A program made the translations under genes and the position numbers. A stretch of DNA of 64,000 nucleotides. Source: Pseudomonas sp. IB20 (lineage in GTDB: Bacteria > Pseudomonadota > Gammaproteobacteria > Pseudomonadales > Pseudomonadaceae). This document shows positions 10,876 through 20,014 of this stretch, one piece after another. Position 1 is the stretch's first letter. The number at the start of each line of letters is the position of its first letter. The stretch is taken from positions 1,971,810 through 2,035,809 of the forward strand of contig NZ_CP046103.1 of NCBI RefSeq assembly GCF_009707325.1. The letters are read 5' to 3'. Under the pieces are notes generated by a model. It saw nothing but the letters and a program-made list of their open reading frames with translations, searched no databases and had not been told where the DNA came from.

Positions 10876-10969
10876 GATAGATACCTCCGATTGCTATGGA
10901 GGCCACCTTAAGCGGTGAATGCACGCAGGAAAAATCACCTGGCTCGATAGTCGACATCAACGCTAAGCG

Positions 10970-11164
10970 TCAATCCACGACCTGATCCAGCATGTTCACC
11001 ACTTCCTGCTCACTGAGCAGGCCCTTGCGCACCAGGTTTTCTGCCAGCAAAGCCAGGAACTTCGCGCTGCGGTGGCCTTCCAGGTGCTTGAGTTCGGTGA
11101 GTGCGCTGTAGACCTTACTGGAGGTACACAGGCCGGCGGTGCGGTGTGGGTTCTGCGTGGGCAT
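10970..11164 (-). CDS. Small conserved hypothetical protein
   Basis: A 64-residue predicted soluble, mostly helical protein (KVYSALTELKHLEGHRSAKF, LLSEQEVVNMLDQVVD). AAGGA lies 9 bases before the ATG, supporting translation. The C-terminal part resembles the end of a small helical regulator, but I cannot name a family. It is transcribed towards the 60-residue gene and may share its transcript, with about 94 bp between them. Confidence 0.6.
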   Translation of the reverse strand: MPTQNPHRTAGLCTSSKVYSALTELKHLEGHRSAKFLALLAENLVRKGLLSEQEVVNMLDQVVD

Positions 11165-11343
11165 GGTCAGTCGTCCTTGTTGTTATTGGGTGGACAGGGT
11201 CAATTGTGAGACTGTTTCGTGACGTAAACATGACAGCGCGAGTATCGGCCCGGCAAGTAGACATTGGCCTTAATGATGTGCGATTACGGCCATGCCATTG
11301 TCCTCATAGCGACCTTGGCACTCTAAATCCGGACTTTGCGGGC

Positions 11344-11374
11344 AAAAAAAAGGCCCCGCGTGTAGGCGAGGCCT
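11344..11374 (-). terminator. Rho-independent terminator
   Basis: On the minus strand a stem AGGCCTCGC / GCGGGGCCT with one mismatch is followed directly by eight T residues (the A-run at 11344-11351). It lies about 25 bp after the stop of the Gly/Tyr-rich protein gene at 11398. Confidence 0.85.
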
Positions 11375-11397
11375 GTGCCTGTCATGTCAGTTAAGTG

Positions 11398-11745
11398 TTA
11401 CCAGCCGCGACGGTAATAGCCGTGGGGAGGGCCGTAGTAGCCACGCGGTGGGCCGTAATAGACCGGCGCCGGGCGGTAATAAACCTGCTGTTGCACATAC
11501 ACCGGCGGTGGCGGTGCGTAGTAGACCGGCGGCGGAGCGGCATACACCGGCTGCGGCTGGACGTACACCGGCTGCTGCACGTAAACCTCACGCGGTTGGC
11601 TGGCAACCACGGAGCCCACGACAGCTGCGCCCACTAACGCACCCAAGACGGCCGGGCCACCCCATCCACCACCGTGGGCGGAGGCTTGGCCTGCCATAGC
11701 GAGTGCACCGATAAGCAAGGCGATCTTGGGGATTTTACGAATCAT
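11398..11745 (-). CDS. Exported glycine-zipper and Tyr/Pro-rich repeat protein
   Basis: A 115-residue secreted or envelope protein. A signal peptide (MIRKIPKIALLIGALAMAG, cut near QASA) is followed by HGGGWGGPAVLGALVGAAV, a glycine-zipper-like hydrophobic stretch. The rest is low-complexity PVYVQ / PPVYYAPPPP / YYGPP repeats ending YRRGW. The start at 11745 is chosen because CGAGGA sits 6 bases upstream; an ATG two codons earlier lies right against that site. Such Tyr/Pro tails occur in small outer-membrane or stress proteins of pseudomonads. Role unknown. It has its own terminator. Confidence 0.75.
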   Translation of the reverse strand: MIRKIPKIALLIGALAMAGQASAHGGGWGGPAVLGALVGAAVVGSVVASQPREVYVQQPVYVQPQPVYAAPPPVYYAPPPPVYVQQQVYYRPAPVYYGPPRGYYGPPHGYYRRGW

Positions 11746-11907
11746 GGTCATTCCTCGGTTAGCCCCTGCGCTTGTGGTCTGCAATCAATAGACTCAAGGA
11801 TTGTCGCGGGGATACTTTTAAGACAGCGTGTTTCTGAAAAACAGCACAGCCGATAGGTAAAGGTTGTGTAAGGTCTGTACCCAATTGCTTACTCAAAGGA
11901 GTTACCC

Positions 11908-12726
11908 ATGCAGATGCACCCCAACAAGGACACCCAACTGTGCATGTCATTGTCGGCGCGCCCTGGAAATTTTGGCTTGCGTTTCCATAACCATCTGTAT
12001 GAACAGCTGGGTCTGAACTTCTACTATAAGGCCTTCAGCAGCCAGGATTTACCCGGCGCGATCGGCGGTATACGCGCGTTGGGCGTGCGCGGCTGCGGTG
12101 TTTCCATGCCGTTCAAGGAGGCCAGCATTGCCCTGGTCGATGAGCTGGACGACTCGGTCAAGGCCATCACCTCCCTCAATACCATCGTCAACACCAATGG
12201 CCACCTCAAGGCCTACAACACGGACTACATCGCTGTCGAACAACTGCTGAAAAAGCACGCGGTACCGAAGGATTCGACCTTTGCCCTGCGTGGCAGCGGC
12301 GGCATGGGCAAGGCCGTGGCCAGCGCTTTGCGCGACGGCGGTTACGCCAACGGCGTGATTGTGGCGCGTAACGAGGCAGCGGGCCGGGCGTTGGCCCAGA
12401 ACTTGGGGTATGAATGGCTGCCGGAATTGGGTGACCTGCGCCCGCAGATGTTGGTCAACGTGACGCCGATCGGCATGAGCGGTGGGGCGCAGGCGAATCA
12501 ATTGGCGTTTGACGCTGAGGCTGTGGATGCGGCCGATACGCTATTTGATGTGGTGGCGATCCCCGCCGAAACGCCGCTGATCGTGCGCGGGCGTGCCAAA
12601 GGCAAACGCGTGATTACCGGGCTGGAAGTGATCGCGATCCAGGCGTTGGAGCAGTTTGTGCTGTACACCGGCGTGCGGCCGACTGATGAGCAGTTTAAGG
12701 CGGCAGTGGCCTTCGCCCGAGGCTAA
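11908..12726 (+). CDS. Shikimate dehydrogenase-like protein (AroE family, SdhL-type)
   Basis: A 272-residue member of the shikimate dehydrogenase fold. The N-terminal substrate domain has CMSLSARPGNFG (normally SxS), GVSMPFKE with the catalytic Lys, NTIVN and YNTDYIA with the catalytic Asp. The NADP-binding loop appears as GSGGMGKA. These differ from the housekeeping AroE pattern and fit the AroE-like group represented by H. influenzae HI0607, which has weak shikimate activity. So it may serve another substrate; a true aroE is expected elsewhere. AAAGGAG precedes the ATG. Monocistronic. Confidence 0.8.
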   Translation: MQMHPNKDTQLCMSLSARPGNFGLRFHNHLYEQLGLNFYYKAFSSQDLPGAIGGIRALGVRGCGVSMPFKEASIALVDELDDSVKAITSLNTIVNTNGHLKAYNTDYIAVEQLLKKHAVPKDSTFALRGSGGMGKAVASALRDGGYANGVIVARNEAAGRALAQNLGYEWLPELGDLRPQMLVNVTPIGMSGGAQANQLAFDAEAVDAADTLFDVVAIPAETPLIVRGRAKGKRVITGLEVIAIQALEQFVLYTGVRPTDEQFKAAVAFARG

Positions 12727-12743
12727 GCCTTGTACATAGTCAA

Positions 12744-12834
12744 TGTGGGAGCGGGCTTGCTCGCGAAGGCGGTGTGTCAGTCAATAGATGAACCGACTGA
12801 TTAGCCGCTTTCGCGAGCAAGACCGCTCCCACAT
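12744..12834. repeat. REP pair (inverted) between convergent genes
   Basis: Two Pseudomonas REP units in opposite orientation: TGTGGGAGCGGGCTTGCTCG at 12744 and the inverse CGAGCAAGACCGCTCCCACA ending 12833. They are separated by about 30 bp and can fold into a long hairpin that probably ends both convergent transcripts. Confidence 0.85.
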
Positions 12835-12845
12835 GTTTGACCGAG

Positions 12846-13496
12846 TTAAGCCTGTTCCAGCTGGGCCAGGCGCTCTTCCAACGCAGCAATCCTGGCTTCA
12901 AGCTCTTCGATACGATCCAGAGAGACTGCACCAGCCGACCGCTCCACCGGACTCCCGCGCGCCGCCAGAATCACCTCGATATCCGCCGGATCCCCCAGCG
13001 CGTGGGTATACCGGTCTTCCCGCTGCCCCGCCTGTTTCGGCACCAGCACCGCCAGCCCGCGCGCAATCAGGCGCTCCAGCTGGTGCACGACCTGCTCGGC
13101 ATCTTCAAAGTCATGCATGCGCCCGCTGCGGGTCAGCAGCTCATTGACGGTTTGCGGCCCGCGCAGGAACAGCAGCCCGATCAGGATCACCTGTGCCGGT
13201 ACCAGCTCCAGCGCCTTGTCCACGCGATGCTCCCAACGGTCGGCGCGGCTGCCCATCACCAGGCGGGTAAAGCCCTGGCCTTCCAGCGCGCGCAGGCTTT
13301 GGCCGACCTGGCCTTGGCTGAGGTTGGTCACCGGCTCGCGGCTGGTCTTCTGGTTACAGGCCAGCACCAGGGCGTTGAGGGTCAGGGGGTAGGTTTCCGG
13401 GTTGGTCGCCTGTTTTTCGATCAGGCAGCCCAGGATGCGGATTTCCGTGCTGTTCAGGCGCGGCTCAGGGGTCTCGGTGTCGTGCTCGGCGGTCAT
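12846..13496 (-). CDS. YceH family protein (DUF480)
   Basis: A 216-residue protein with the DUF480/YceH pattern: an N-terminal [20 protein letters not shown] and a C-terminal half built of two winged-helix-like domains ([35 protein letters not shown]). It closes with a short coiled coil ([16 protein letters not shown]). The fold suggests DNA binding, but the family has no settled role. Start 13496 (MTAEHD) has GGGAAA upstream; the longer frame from 13523 adds nine residues with no better signal. Confidence 0.85.
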   Translation of the reverse strand: MTAEHDTETPEPRLNSTEIRILGCLIEKQATNPETYPLTLNALVLACNQKTSREPVTNLSQGQVGQSLRALEGQGFTRLVMGSRADRWEHRVDKALELVPAQVILIGLLFLRGPQTVNELLTRSGRMHDFEDAEQVVHQLERLIARGLAVLVPKQAGQREDRYTHALGDPADIEVILAARGSPVERSAGAVSLDRIEELEARIAALEERLAQLEQA

Positions 13497-13612
13497 CGCG
13501 CTTTCCCTATGCAGTGAATGCACTAGCCTAAGCTGGAAAAAATAAAAGACAAGCAGCTGGCATGTCTATAATCGCCGCTGGTTCCAAACCCTGCCATAAC
13601 CGCGAGACTGTC

Positions 13613-14122
13613 ATGACTATTTCCCTGTACGCCGCCTCCATCCCGGTCTTCAAGCAAATGCTCAACGCCCTGAGCGATGTGCTGAACAAAGCCGAAGCCC
13701 ACGCCACCGCCAAGAACATCGAGCCGAACGCACTGCTGCAAGCGCGTCTGTTCCCGGACATGTTCCAACTGGTACGCCAGGTGCAGATCGCCGTCGACTT
13801 CGCCAAGGGTGTTTCCGCACGCCTGGCCGAGATCGAAGTGCCGAAGTACGAAGACAGCGAAGTGACCTTTGCCGACCTGCAGGCACTGATCGCCAAGGTG
13901 CTGGCATTTGTCGACACCATCAAGCCTGAGCAAGTCGACGGCAAGGAAGGCATCGAGATCATCACCCGCCCAGGCACGCCGAAAGAGAAGCGCTTCAGCG
14001 GCCAGTCCTACCTGCTGACCTACGGCCTGCCGCAGTTCTTCTTCCACGTCACCACCGCTTACGCCTTGTTGCGTCACAACGGTGTGGAAGTGGGCAAGCG
14101 CGATTACATGGGCTCTTTCTAA
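13613..14122 (+). CDS. DUF1993 domain-containing protein
   Basis: A 169-residue soluble protein covering the whole DUF1993 family: opening SLYAASIPVFKQMLNALSDVL, a centre with LFPDMFQLVRQVQIA, and the closing YGLPQFFFHVTTAYALLRHNG. The helical bundle resembles the DinB-like superfamily, but the function is unknown. Start 13613 is chosen over 13562 because the extra residues are not conserved in type and the domain begins directly at MTISLY. Followed by a strong bidirectional terminator. Confidence 0.85.
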   Translation: MTISLYAASIPVFKQMLNALSDVLNKAEAHATAKNIEPNALLQARLFPDMFQLVRQVQIAVDFAKGVSARLAEIEVPKYEDSEVTFADLQALIAKVLAFVDTIKPEQVDGKEGIEIITRPGTPKEKRFSGQSYLLTYGLPQFFFHVTTAYALLRHNGVEVGKRDYMGSF

Positions 14123-14140
14123 ATAGCCGCTTTCCAAGCC

Positions 14141-14188
14141 AAAAAAAGCCCGGGGTGGTTCTTCAATGAACCTCCCCGGGCTTTTTTG
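14141..14188. terminator. Bidirectional rho-independent terminator
   Basis: Stem AGCCCGGGG (14147-14155) pairs with CCCCGGGCT (14174-14182), extended by GGTTC/GAACC. An A-run on the left and a T-run on the right make it functional for both the DUF1993 gene and the convergent sstT. Confidence 0.93.
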
Positions 14189-14198
14189 TGCCTGAGCG

Positions 14199-15419
14199 TT
14201 AAGCCGGTTGCTCTTCCTTGCCCAGGCACGCCGCCGCAGTAAACAGCACATCGGTGGACGAGTTGAGTGCGGTTTCCGCCGAATCCTGCAGCACGCCGAT
14301 AATAAAACCGACGGCCACCACCTGCATGGCGATCTCGCTGGGAATACCAAACAGGCTGCATGCCAAGGGAATCAGCAACAGCGAACCGCCGGCCACACCC
14401 GATGCGCCACAGGCACACACCGCCGCGACCACGCTGAGCAGCACGGCGGTCGGCAGGTCGACGGCAATCCCGAGGGTGTGCACGGCCGCCAGGGTCAACA
14501 CGGTGATGGTCGTCGCGGCACCGGCCATGTTGATGGTGGCACCCAGCGGGATCGACACCGAGTAGGTGTCTTCATGCAGGCCCAGGCGTTTGCTCAACGC
14601 CAGGTTCACCGGGATATTCGCCGCGGAGCTGCGAGTAAAGAACGCGGTGATGCCGCTTTCGCGCAGGCACAACAGCACCAGCGGGTACGGGTTACGGCGC
14701 AGTTTCCAGAACACGATAGCCGGGTTGACCACCAACGCCACGAACAGCATGCAGCCGATCAGCACCGCCAGCAGGTGCGCGTAGCCGAGCAGGGCGCCGA
14801 AACCGGAAGTGGCCAGGGTCGAGGCCACCAGGCCGAAGATACCCAACGGTGCGAAGCGAATCACCACGCGCACAATCAGCGTTACCCCGTTGGACAGGTC
14901 ATCCAGCACCGTGCGGGTCGTCTCGCCAGCATGGCGAATCGCTATGCCCATGCCGATGGCCCAGGCCAGGATGCCGATGAAATTGGCATTCATCAGCGCA
15001 CTGACTGGGTTATCCACCACGCTGAGCAGCAAGCTTTGCAGGACCTCGCCGATACCGCCGGGGGCGCTGACGGTGAGGTCATGGGAGGCCAGTACCAGCG
15101 TCGAGGGGAACAGCGTGCTGCCCACCACCGCGACGACGGCAGCCGCAAAGGTGCCCAGCAAGTACAGGAACAGGATCGGCTTGATATGGGTTTCCTGGCC
15201 ATGTTTATGGCCGGCAATCGAAGCCATCACCAGCACAAACACCAGGATCGGCGCCACGGCCTTGAGCGCGGCGACAAACACCTTGCCGATAAAACCGCTG
15301 GCCTTGGCTGCCTCGGGCAACAGCAGGGCCAACAGTATGCCGGCGACCAGGCCGATGAGGATTTGCGTGACCAGGCTGACGCGGGTCAGGCGCTGGAAGA
15401 GGGAAGGGGCGGCAGTCAT
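14199..15419 (-). CDS. sstT: Serine/threonine:Na+ symporter SstT
   Basis: A 406-residue inner-membrane protein of the dicarboxylate/amino acid:cation symporter family. It has eight to nine hydrophobic helices and SstT-specific blocks: [20 protein letters not shown] at the start, [15 protein letters not shown] (serine-rich re-entrant loop), [14 protein letters not shown] and [16 protein letters not shown]. It imports serine and threonine with sodium. Length matches E. coli SstT (414). Single gene with its own terminator. Confidence 0.94.
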   Translation of the reverse strand: MTAAPSLFQRLTRVSLVTQILIGLVAGILLALLLPEAAKASGFIGKVFVAALKAVAPILVFVLVMASIAGHKHGQETHIKPILFLYLLGTFAAAVVAVVGSTLFPSTLVLASHDLTVSAPGGIGEVLQSLLLSVVDNPVSALMNANFIGILAWAIGMGIAIRHAGETTRTVLDDLSNGVTLIVRVVIRFAPLGIFGLVASTLATSGFGALLGYAHLLAVLIGCMLFVALVVNPAIVFWKLRRNPYPLVLLCLRESGITAFFTRSSAANIPVNLALSKRLGLHEDTYSVSIPLGATINMAGAATTITVLTLAAVHTLGIAVDLPTAVLLSVVAAVCACGASGVAGGSLLLIPLACSLFGIPSEIAMQVVAVGFIIGVLQDSAETALNSSTDVLFTAAACLGKEEQPA

Positions 15420-15659
15420 AAACAGTTGTCTCTAGTTCTTTTAATGGGAAGCAGCATTGCAGGCAGGAAGCGCAGATGAAAGCAGGCGCAAAGTCTAACA
15501 TGCTGTAGGAAGCGTCCCGTTCAGTGCGACATTCCGTCACCGCGGCCGTAGGCTTTGGCCATATCCCGACATACTCTGTTAACATTCTCGCCTCTCAACT
15601 TTCCTATCCGTCAGCGAGCCCTTCGGGCTGTCGTTGATGTCGTCGTTTCTGGAGTTTTC

Positions 15660-16814
15660 ATGCTGTTTCCCATCCTGCTGCTGTCGGCTGCCGGCTTTAC
15701 TGTGCTGACCACAGAATTCATCATCGTCGGCCTGTTGCCGGCCATTGCCCGGGACTTGCATGTCAGCGTGTCCCAGGCCGGGCTGCTGGTGACCCTGTTC
15801 GCCTTTACCGTGGCGGCGTTCGGCCCGTTTCTCACGGCGTACTTCGCACGCTTCCCACGCAAACGGCTGTTTATCAGCATCCTGATCATGTTCGGGGTGG
15901 CCAATACCGTGGCGGCATTGGCGCCGAATATTTGGGTGATGGCCTTTGCACGGTTGATTCCGGCGCTAGGGTTGCCGGTGTTCTGGGCCTTGGCCAGTGA
16001 AACCGCGGTGGACATCGTCGGCCCGGAATACGCCGGGCGCGCCATCGAAAAGATTGGTTTCGGCATCGTCTGCGCCACGGTGTTCGGCATCCCCGTGGGC
16101 ACCTTGATTTCCGACATGTTCGGCTGGCGCACCGCGTTTGCCATCCTCGCCGTCGTGGCGTTGGCCAAAGCGTTGCTGCTGTTCATCTACCTGCCGGTGA
16201 CAAAACCGAAGAACGATCAGGTGACGCTGCGCTCGCAGTTCAAGATCCTGCGTAACCCGGTGATGCAGGGCCATATTTTGCTGTCGATCCTGGTGTTCAG
16301 CGGCATGTTCACCGCCTACACCTACCTGGCGGACATCCTCGAGCGCCTGGCCGGCTTCGACGGCACACTGGTGGGCTGGTGCTTGATGGGCTTTGGCGCA
16401 GTGGGCTTGATCGGCAACTCCCTGGGTGGGCGCGCAGTGGATCGCCACCCGTTGATCGCGTCCATGGTGTTCTGCGGCTTCATGATCGCGGGCATGGTGG
16501 CCTTGGTCCCGGCGATTCACTCACCGGTCGGCCTGGCGGCGGCCATGGCGGTGTGGGGCGTGACCCAGGCGGCGATGTTCCTGGTCAGCCACGTGCGCTT
16601 GATGAAGGCCGCACCCCATGCGCCGGCGTTTGCCGCCTCGTTGAACATTGCCGGGGCCAACCTGGGGATTGGCCTGGGGGCGATGGTCGGCGGGCATGTG
16701 ATCGACACCCTCGGCCTTGGCAGTCTGGGCTTTGCCGCCTCCGGGTTTATCCTGGTGTCGATCCTGCTGGCGCTGTGGCTGATGATTGCCAAACCGCCCG
16801 CCGCCCGCGCCTGA
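15660..16814 (+). CDS. MFS transporter, DHA1 (AraJ-like) family
   Basis: A 384-residue transporter with 12 predicted membrane helices. MFS signatures include the early FLTAYFARFPRKRLFI (motif A, loop 2-3) and RLIPALGLPVFWALAS (motif B/C region). It resembles the AraJ/SotB exporter group, which exports sugars or drugs; the substrate is not readable. Start 15660 has GGAG five bases upstream; the frame extends 35 codons further up without a signal. A small AGCCC-TTCG-GGGCT-like hairpin lies in the leader about 30 bp before it. It ends 3 bp from the convergent nhaR. Confidence 0.85.
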   Translation: MLFPILLLSAAGFTVLTTEFIIVGLLPAIARDLHVSVSQAGLLVTLFAFTVAAFGPFLTAYFARFPRKRLFISILIMFGVANTVAALAPNIWVMAFARLIPALGLPVFWALASETAVDIVGPEYAGRAIEKIGFGIVCATVFGIPVGTLISDMFGWRTAFAILAVVALAKALLLFIYLPVTKPKNDQVTLRSQFKILRNPVMQGHILLSILVFSGMFTAYTYLADILERLAGFDGTLVGWCLMGFGAVGLIGNSLGGRAVDRHPLIASMVFCGFMIAGMVALVPAIHSPVGLAAAMAVWGVTQAAMFLVSHVRLMKAAPHAPAFAASLNIAGANLGIGLGAMVGGHVIDTLGLGSLGFAASGFILVSILLALWLMIAKPPAARA

Positions 16815-16817
16815 TCA

Positions 16818-17720
16818 TCAGGGCAGGGCGGTAAACAGCTCGCGTCGCGCCCCTTCGGTAATCGCCACGATGCCGGGGTGCTTGACCTTGCGCTCCACCG
16901 AGATCGCGTAGAACGACTCGGTGACCGCATCGGTCTGGCCGATCAGCGCCACGCCGTACTGGCGCACCACCTCATCGGCAATCACGCTGGGCGCGATAAA
17001 GATCCCGCTGCCGGATTGGCCAAATGCCTGCATCAAGGCACTGTCGTCGAACTCGCCGATGATCTTCGGTTGAATCTGCTGCTCGGCAAACCAACGCTGC
17101 AAGCGGCTGCGCACCACCGTTTCTGCACCCGGAATCAACAAGGGTGCGCCCTGCAAGCACTGTGGGAAATCGCCGCCGTATTGGTCAGCCAATGCCTGGG
17201 TGGCGAAAAAACTGATGCCGCATTCGCCCAGTTTCTGGCTGTAGCCCTTGATGTCCAGGTGCGTGGGCATGGGGCTGTCGGAAATTACCAGGTCCAGGCG
17301 CTGGATCGCCAAGTCGGCCAATAAACGTTCGAGTTTGTCCTCGCGGCAGGTGATGCGGATCGGCTCGCTCAGTTCCATGGTCGGTGCAATCAGCCGGTAC
17401 ACGATGGACTTGGGCACCACATCCGCGACCCCGACCCGGAACAGGATCTGCTGTTCATTGGGCTCTGCGCGCAACAACGCCTCCAACTCATTGCCGGTCT
17501 GGAACATCTGCTCGGCGTAGGGCAGGACGCGGCGCCCGGCTTCGGTGAGTTCCAACTGGCGCCCGACGCGCTGAAACAACGCGATACCAAAGGTTTGCTC
17601 CAGCAGGCTGATCTGCCCGCTGATGGTCTGGGGCGTGAGGTTAAGTTGCTCACAGGCGCGTACGATGCTGCCGGTCTTGGCCACAACCCAGAAGTAATGC
17701 AGCTGTCGGTAATTGAGCAT
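16818..17720 (-). CDS. nhaR: LysR-family transcriptional activator NhaR
   Basis: A 300-residue LysR regulator. The winged helix-turn-helix is at about 1-60, opening MLNYRQLHYFWVVAKTGS, which is typical of NhaR, and the effector-binding domain follows (about 90-295). NhaR activates the Na+/H+ antiporter gene nhaA in response to Na+ in enterics. No antiporter is adjacent here (the neighbour is an MFS exporter), so the local target is open. Confidence 0.85.
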   Translation of the reverse strand: MLNYRQLHYFWVVAKTGSIVRACEQLNLTPQTISGQISLLEQTFGIALFQRVGRQLELTEAGRRVLPYAEQMFQTGNELEALLRAEPNEQQILFRVGVADVVPKSIVYRLIAPTMELSEPIRITCREDKLERLLADLAIQRLDLVISDSPMPTHLDIKGYSQKLGECGISFFATQALADQYGGDFPQCLQGAPLLIPGAETVVRSRLQRWFAEQQIQPKIIGEFDDSALMQAFGQSGSGIFIAPSVIADEVVRQYGVALIGQTDAVTESFYAISVERKVKHPGIVAITEGARRELFTALP

Positions 17721-17854
17721 GGCGGGCTACACTTCGTAAAAAACGAAGTATACGTGAAAAAAATACGAATTTTCCTGAAGTGTTCGCGTGCATAGAATGC
17801 CTCGCTATCGAGGGGCCACTATTTGGACCCAATGGTTCTAACGAGGAATACATC

Positions 17855-18106
17855 ATGAAACTCAATTCTCTGGGCGCCGCGTCGTTGCTTGCGCTTTCAT
17901 TGGTAATGGTCAGCGGCTGTGATCAGGTGGAAAAGAGCGCCCAGCAAGTGCTGGGCAAGGCCACCGAATCCGCCAAGCAGGCTATCGATGAAACCCATAA
18001 AGCTGCCGAACAGGCATTGAGTGAAGCGACACAGGGCCTGATCAGTCCGGAAAAAAACGATGATCAGAAACAAAAAGAATCTGAATCAAGCAGCAAAGAA
18101 GCTTAA
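17855..18106 (+). CDS. Small lipoprotein, helical tail
   Basis: An 83-residue predicted lipoprotein. The signal peptide ends in lipobox MVSGC (Cys near residue 22), followed by an Ala/Lys/Glu-rich amphipathic helix (KSAQQVLGKATESAKQ...) and a charged Lys/Ser/Glu tail (KQKESESSSKEA). The pattern recalls small envelope lipoproteins with late-embryogenesis-like repeats. AACGAGGA-type sequence lies upstream of the ATG. It is 28 bp ahead of the terC-like gene and likely co-transcribed. Function unknown. Confidence 0.75.
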   Translation: MKLNSLGAASLLALSLVMVSGCDQVEKSAQQVLGKATESAKQAIDETHKAAEQALSEATQGLISPEKNDDQKQKESESSSKEA

Positions 18107-18134
18107 CTCCCCAGCACAACGTCAGGACTGACCT

Positions 18135-18884
18135 ATGGATTACCTTTTACAACTGGCTGCCAGCCCCACCGCCTGGGTCGCACTGGCCACCTTGATCGTC
18201 ATGGAAATCGTGCTGGGCATCGATAACCTGATCTTTATCTCGATCCTCACCAACAAATTGCCCGAGAAGCACCGAGCCAAGGCGCGGCGCATCGGCATCA
18301 GCATGGCGCTGGTGTTACGTCTGGGCCTGTTGAGCACCATTGCGTTTATCGTGCAGTTGACGGCGCCGGTGTTCGAAATCTTCGGCCAGGCATTTTCGTG
18401 GAAGGACATGATCCTGATCGCCGGTGGCCTGTTCCTGGTGTGGAAGGCGACCACCGAGATCCACCACAGCATGGACCCGGAGCCGGAGCAGAAGGAGTCC
18501 GTCAGTAACGTCGTGACCATTGGCTTTGCTGCGGCCATCGGCCAGATCCTGTTGCTCGACCTGGTGTTCTCCATCGACAGCATCATCACCGCCGTGGGCA
18601 TGACCGAGCACTTGCCGATCATGATCATTGCTGTGGTGGTCTCGGTGATCGTGATGCTGGTGGCGGCTGAACCGCTGGCCAAGTTCATCAACGACAACCC
18701 GACCGTGGTGATGCTGGCCCTGGGCTTCCTGATCATGATCGGCATGACGCTGATCGCCGAAGGCTTCGGCGCCCATGTGCCAAAAGGCTACGTGTATGCG
18801 GCCATGGCGTTCTCGGCAGCGATTGAGTGCTTGAACATCGCAAGACGCAATCGCCATCAGCGTTTGCTCGCCGCCAGGCAGTAA
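18135..18884 (+). CDS. TerC family integral membrane protein
   Basis: A 249-residue membrane protein of the TerC family, with seven predicted helices and the paired acidic motifs in membrane segments: [19 protein letters not shown] in the first and [16 protein letters not shown] in the second half. Such members (YgdQ/YoaE-type) are linked to metal handling, for example manganese export or metalation of exported enzymes; tellurite resistance itself needs other genes not seen here. It closes an operon with the lipoprotein and is followed by a terminator. Confidence 0.88.
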   Translation: MDYLLQLAASPTAWVALATLIVMEIVLGIDNLIFISILTNKLPEKHRAKARRIGISMALVLRLGLLSTIAFIVQLTAPVFEIFGQAFSWKDMILIAGGLFLVWKATTEIHHSMDPEPEQKESVSNVVTIGFAAAIGQILLLDLVFSIDSIITAVGMTEHLPIMIIAVVVSVIVMLVAAEPLAKFINDNPTVVMLALGFLIMIGMTLIAEGFGAHVPKGYVYAAMAFSAAIECLNIARRNRHQRLLAARQ

Positions 18885-18895
18885 CGCTAGAAACG

Positions 18896-18937
18896 CAAAA
18901 AGCCGGCTGAGCTAACAAGCGCCCAGCCGGCTTTTTG
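18896..18937. terminator. Rho-independent terminator
   Basis: AAAAAGCCGGCTG pairs with CAGCCGGCTTTTT around a 14-base loop. It lies 12 bp after the TerC-family stop and upstream of selD, and works in either direction. Confidence 0.93.
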
Positions 18938-18979
18938 CTGTCTGATAGAATCTGCGCACTTGTTACCTTGAGGTCCACC

Positions 18980-20014
18980 ATGAACGAGCCGATTCGCCTC
19001 ACCCAGTACAGCCACGGCGCGGGTTGCGGCTGCAAGATTTCACCCCAGGTGCTGGAAGTGATCCTCGCCGGCAGCGGCGCACAGAACCTGGATCCCAACC
19101 TGTGGGTAGGCAACGCCTCACGCGACGACGCGGCGGTGTACGCCATCGACGACGAGCGTGGCGTGGTCTCCACCACCGACTTTTTCATGCCGATTGTCGA
19201 TGACCCCTTCGACTTCGGCCGCATCGCCGCCACCAACGCGATCAGCGATATCTACGCCATGGGCGGCGATCCGTTGATGGCCATCGCCATTCTGGGCTGG
19301 CCGGTGAATGTGCTGGCGCCGGAAATCGCCCGCGAAGTGATCCGTGGCGGCCGTTCGGTGTGCGACGCCGCCGGCATTCCGTTGGCCGGTGGGCACTCCA
19401 TCGACGCGCCGGAGCCGATCTTCGGCCTGGCCGTCACCGGCATCGTGCAAAAGCGCCATATGAAGCGTAACGACACCGCCACCGCCGGGTGCAAGCTGTA
19501 CCTGACCAAACCGCTGGGCATCGGCATCCTCACCACCGCCGAGAAGAAGGGCAAGTTGCGCGAGGCGGACATCGGCCTGGCCCGCGACTGGATGTGCACC
19601 CTCAACAAGCCTGGCAGCCGTTTCGGCAAGTTGGCGGGCGTTACTGCCATGACCGATGTCACCGGTTTCGGCCTGCTGGGCCATCTCGTGGAGATGGCTG
19701 ACGGCAGCGGCCTGACAGCGCGCATCGAGTATGAAAAAGTCCCACGCCTGCCGGGGGTTGAAGACTACCTGGATCAGGGTTGCATGCCCGGTGGCACGTT
19801 GCGCAACTTCGACAGCTATTCGAGCAAGCTCGGGCGCCTGCAAGAACTGCACAAGCGCGTGCTGTGCGACCCACAAACCAGCGGCGGCTTGCTGATTGCC
19901 GTGACCCCGGAGGGCGACGCCGAATTCCACACGGTGGCCGCCGAGCTGGGCCTGAGCCTTGAGCCAATCGGCGAACTGGTTGAGCGACAGACCCACGCGG
20001 TAGAGGTGTTTTGA
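18980..20014 (+). CDS. selD: Selenide, water dikinase (selenophosphate synthase)
   Basis: A 344-residue ATP-dependent enzyme making selenophosphate from selenide. The active-site segment [10 protein letters not shown] (residues about 12-21) contains the catalytic Cys and Lys; it is Cys, not selenocysteine. AIR-synthase fold motifs follow: [49 protein letters not shown]. Start 18980 has TTGAGGTCC upstream. Its stop overlaps the mnmH start by one base, so selenium here feeds at least tRNA modification. No selenoprotein gene or selA/selB is in view. Confidence 0.96.
   Translation: MNEPIRLTQYSHGAGCGCKISPQVLEVILAGSGAQNLDPNLWVGNASRDDAAVYAIDDERGVVSTTDFFMPIVDDPFDFGRIAATNAISDIYAMGGDPLMAIAILGWPVNVLAPEIAREVIRGGRSVCDAAGIPLAGGHSIDAPEPIFGLAVTGIVQKRHMKRNDTATAGCKLYLTKPLGIGILTTAEKKGKLREADIGLARDWMCTLNKPGSRFGKLAGVTAMTDVTGFGLLGHLVEMADGSGLTARIEYEKVPRLPGVEDYLDQGCMPGGTLRNFDSYSSKLGRLQELHKRVLCDPQTSGGLLIAVTPEGDAEFHTVAAELGLSLEPIGELVERQTHAVEVF

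Noticed and set aside
12727..12845. CRISPR-like repeat
   Set aside because: The repeated units are inverted REP elements without spacers or cas genes.
14208..15479. Long open frame antisense to sstT
   Set aside because: Gln/His-rich shadow frame; the real SstT lies opposite.
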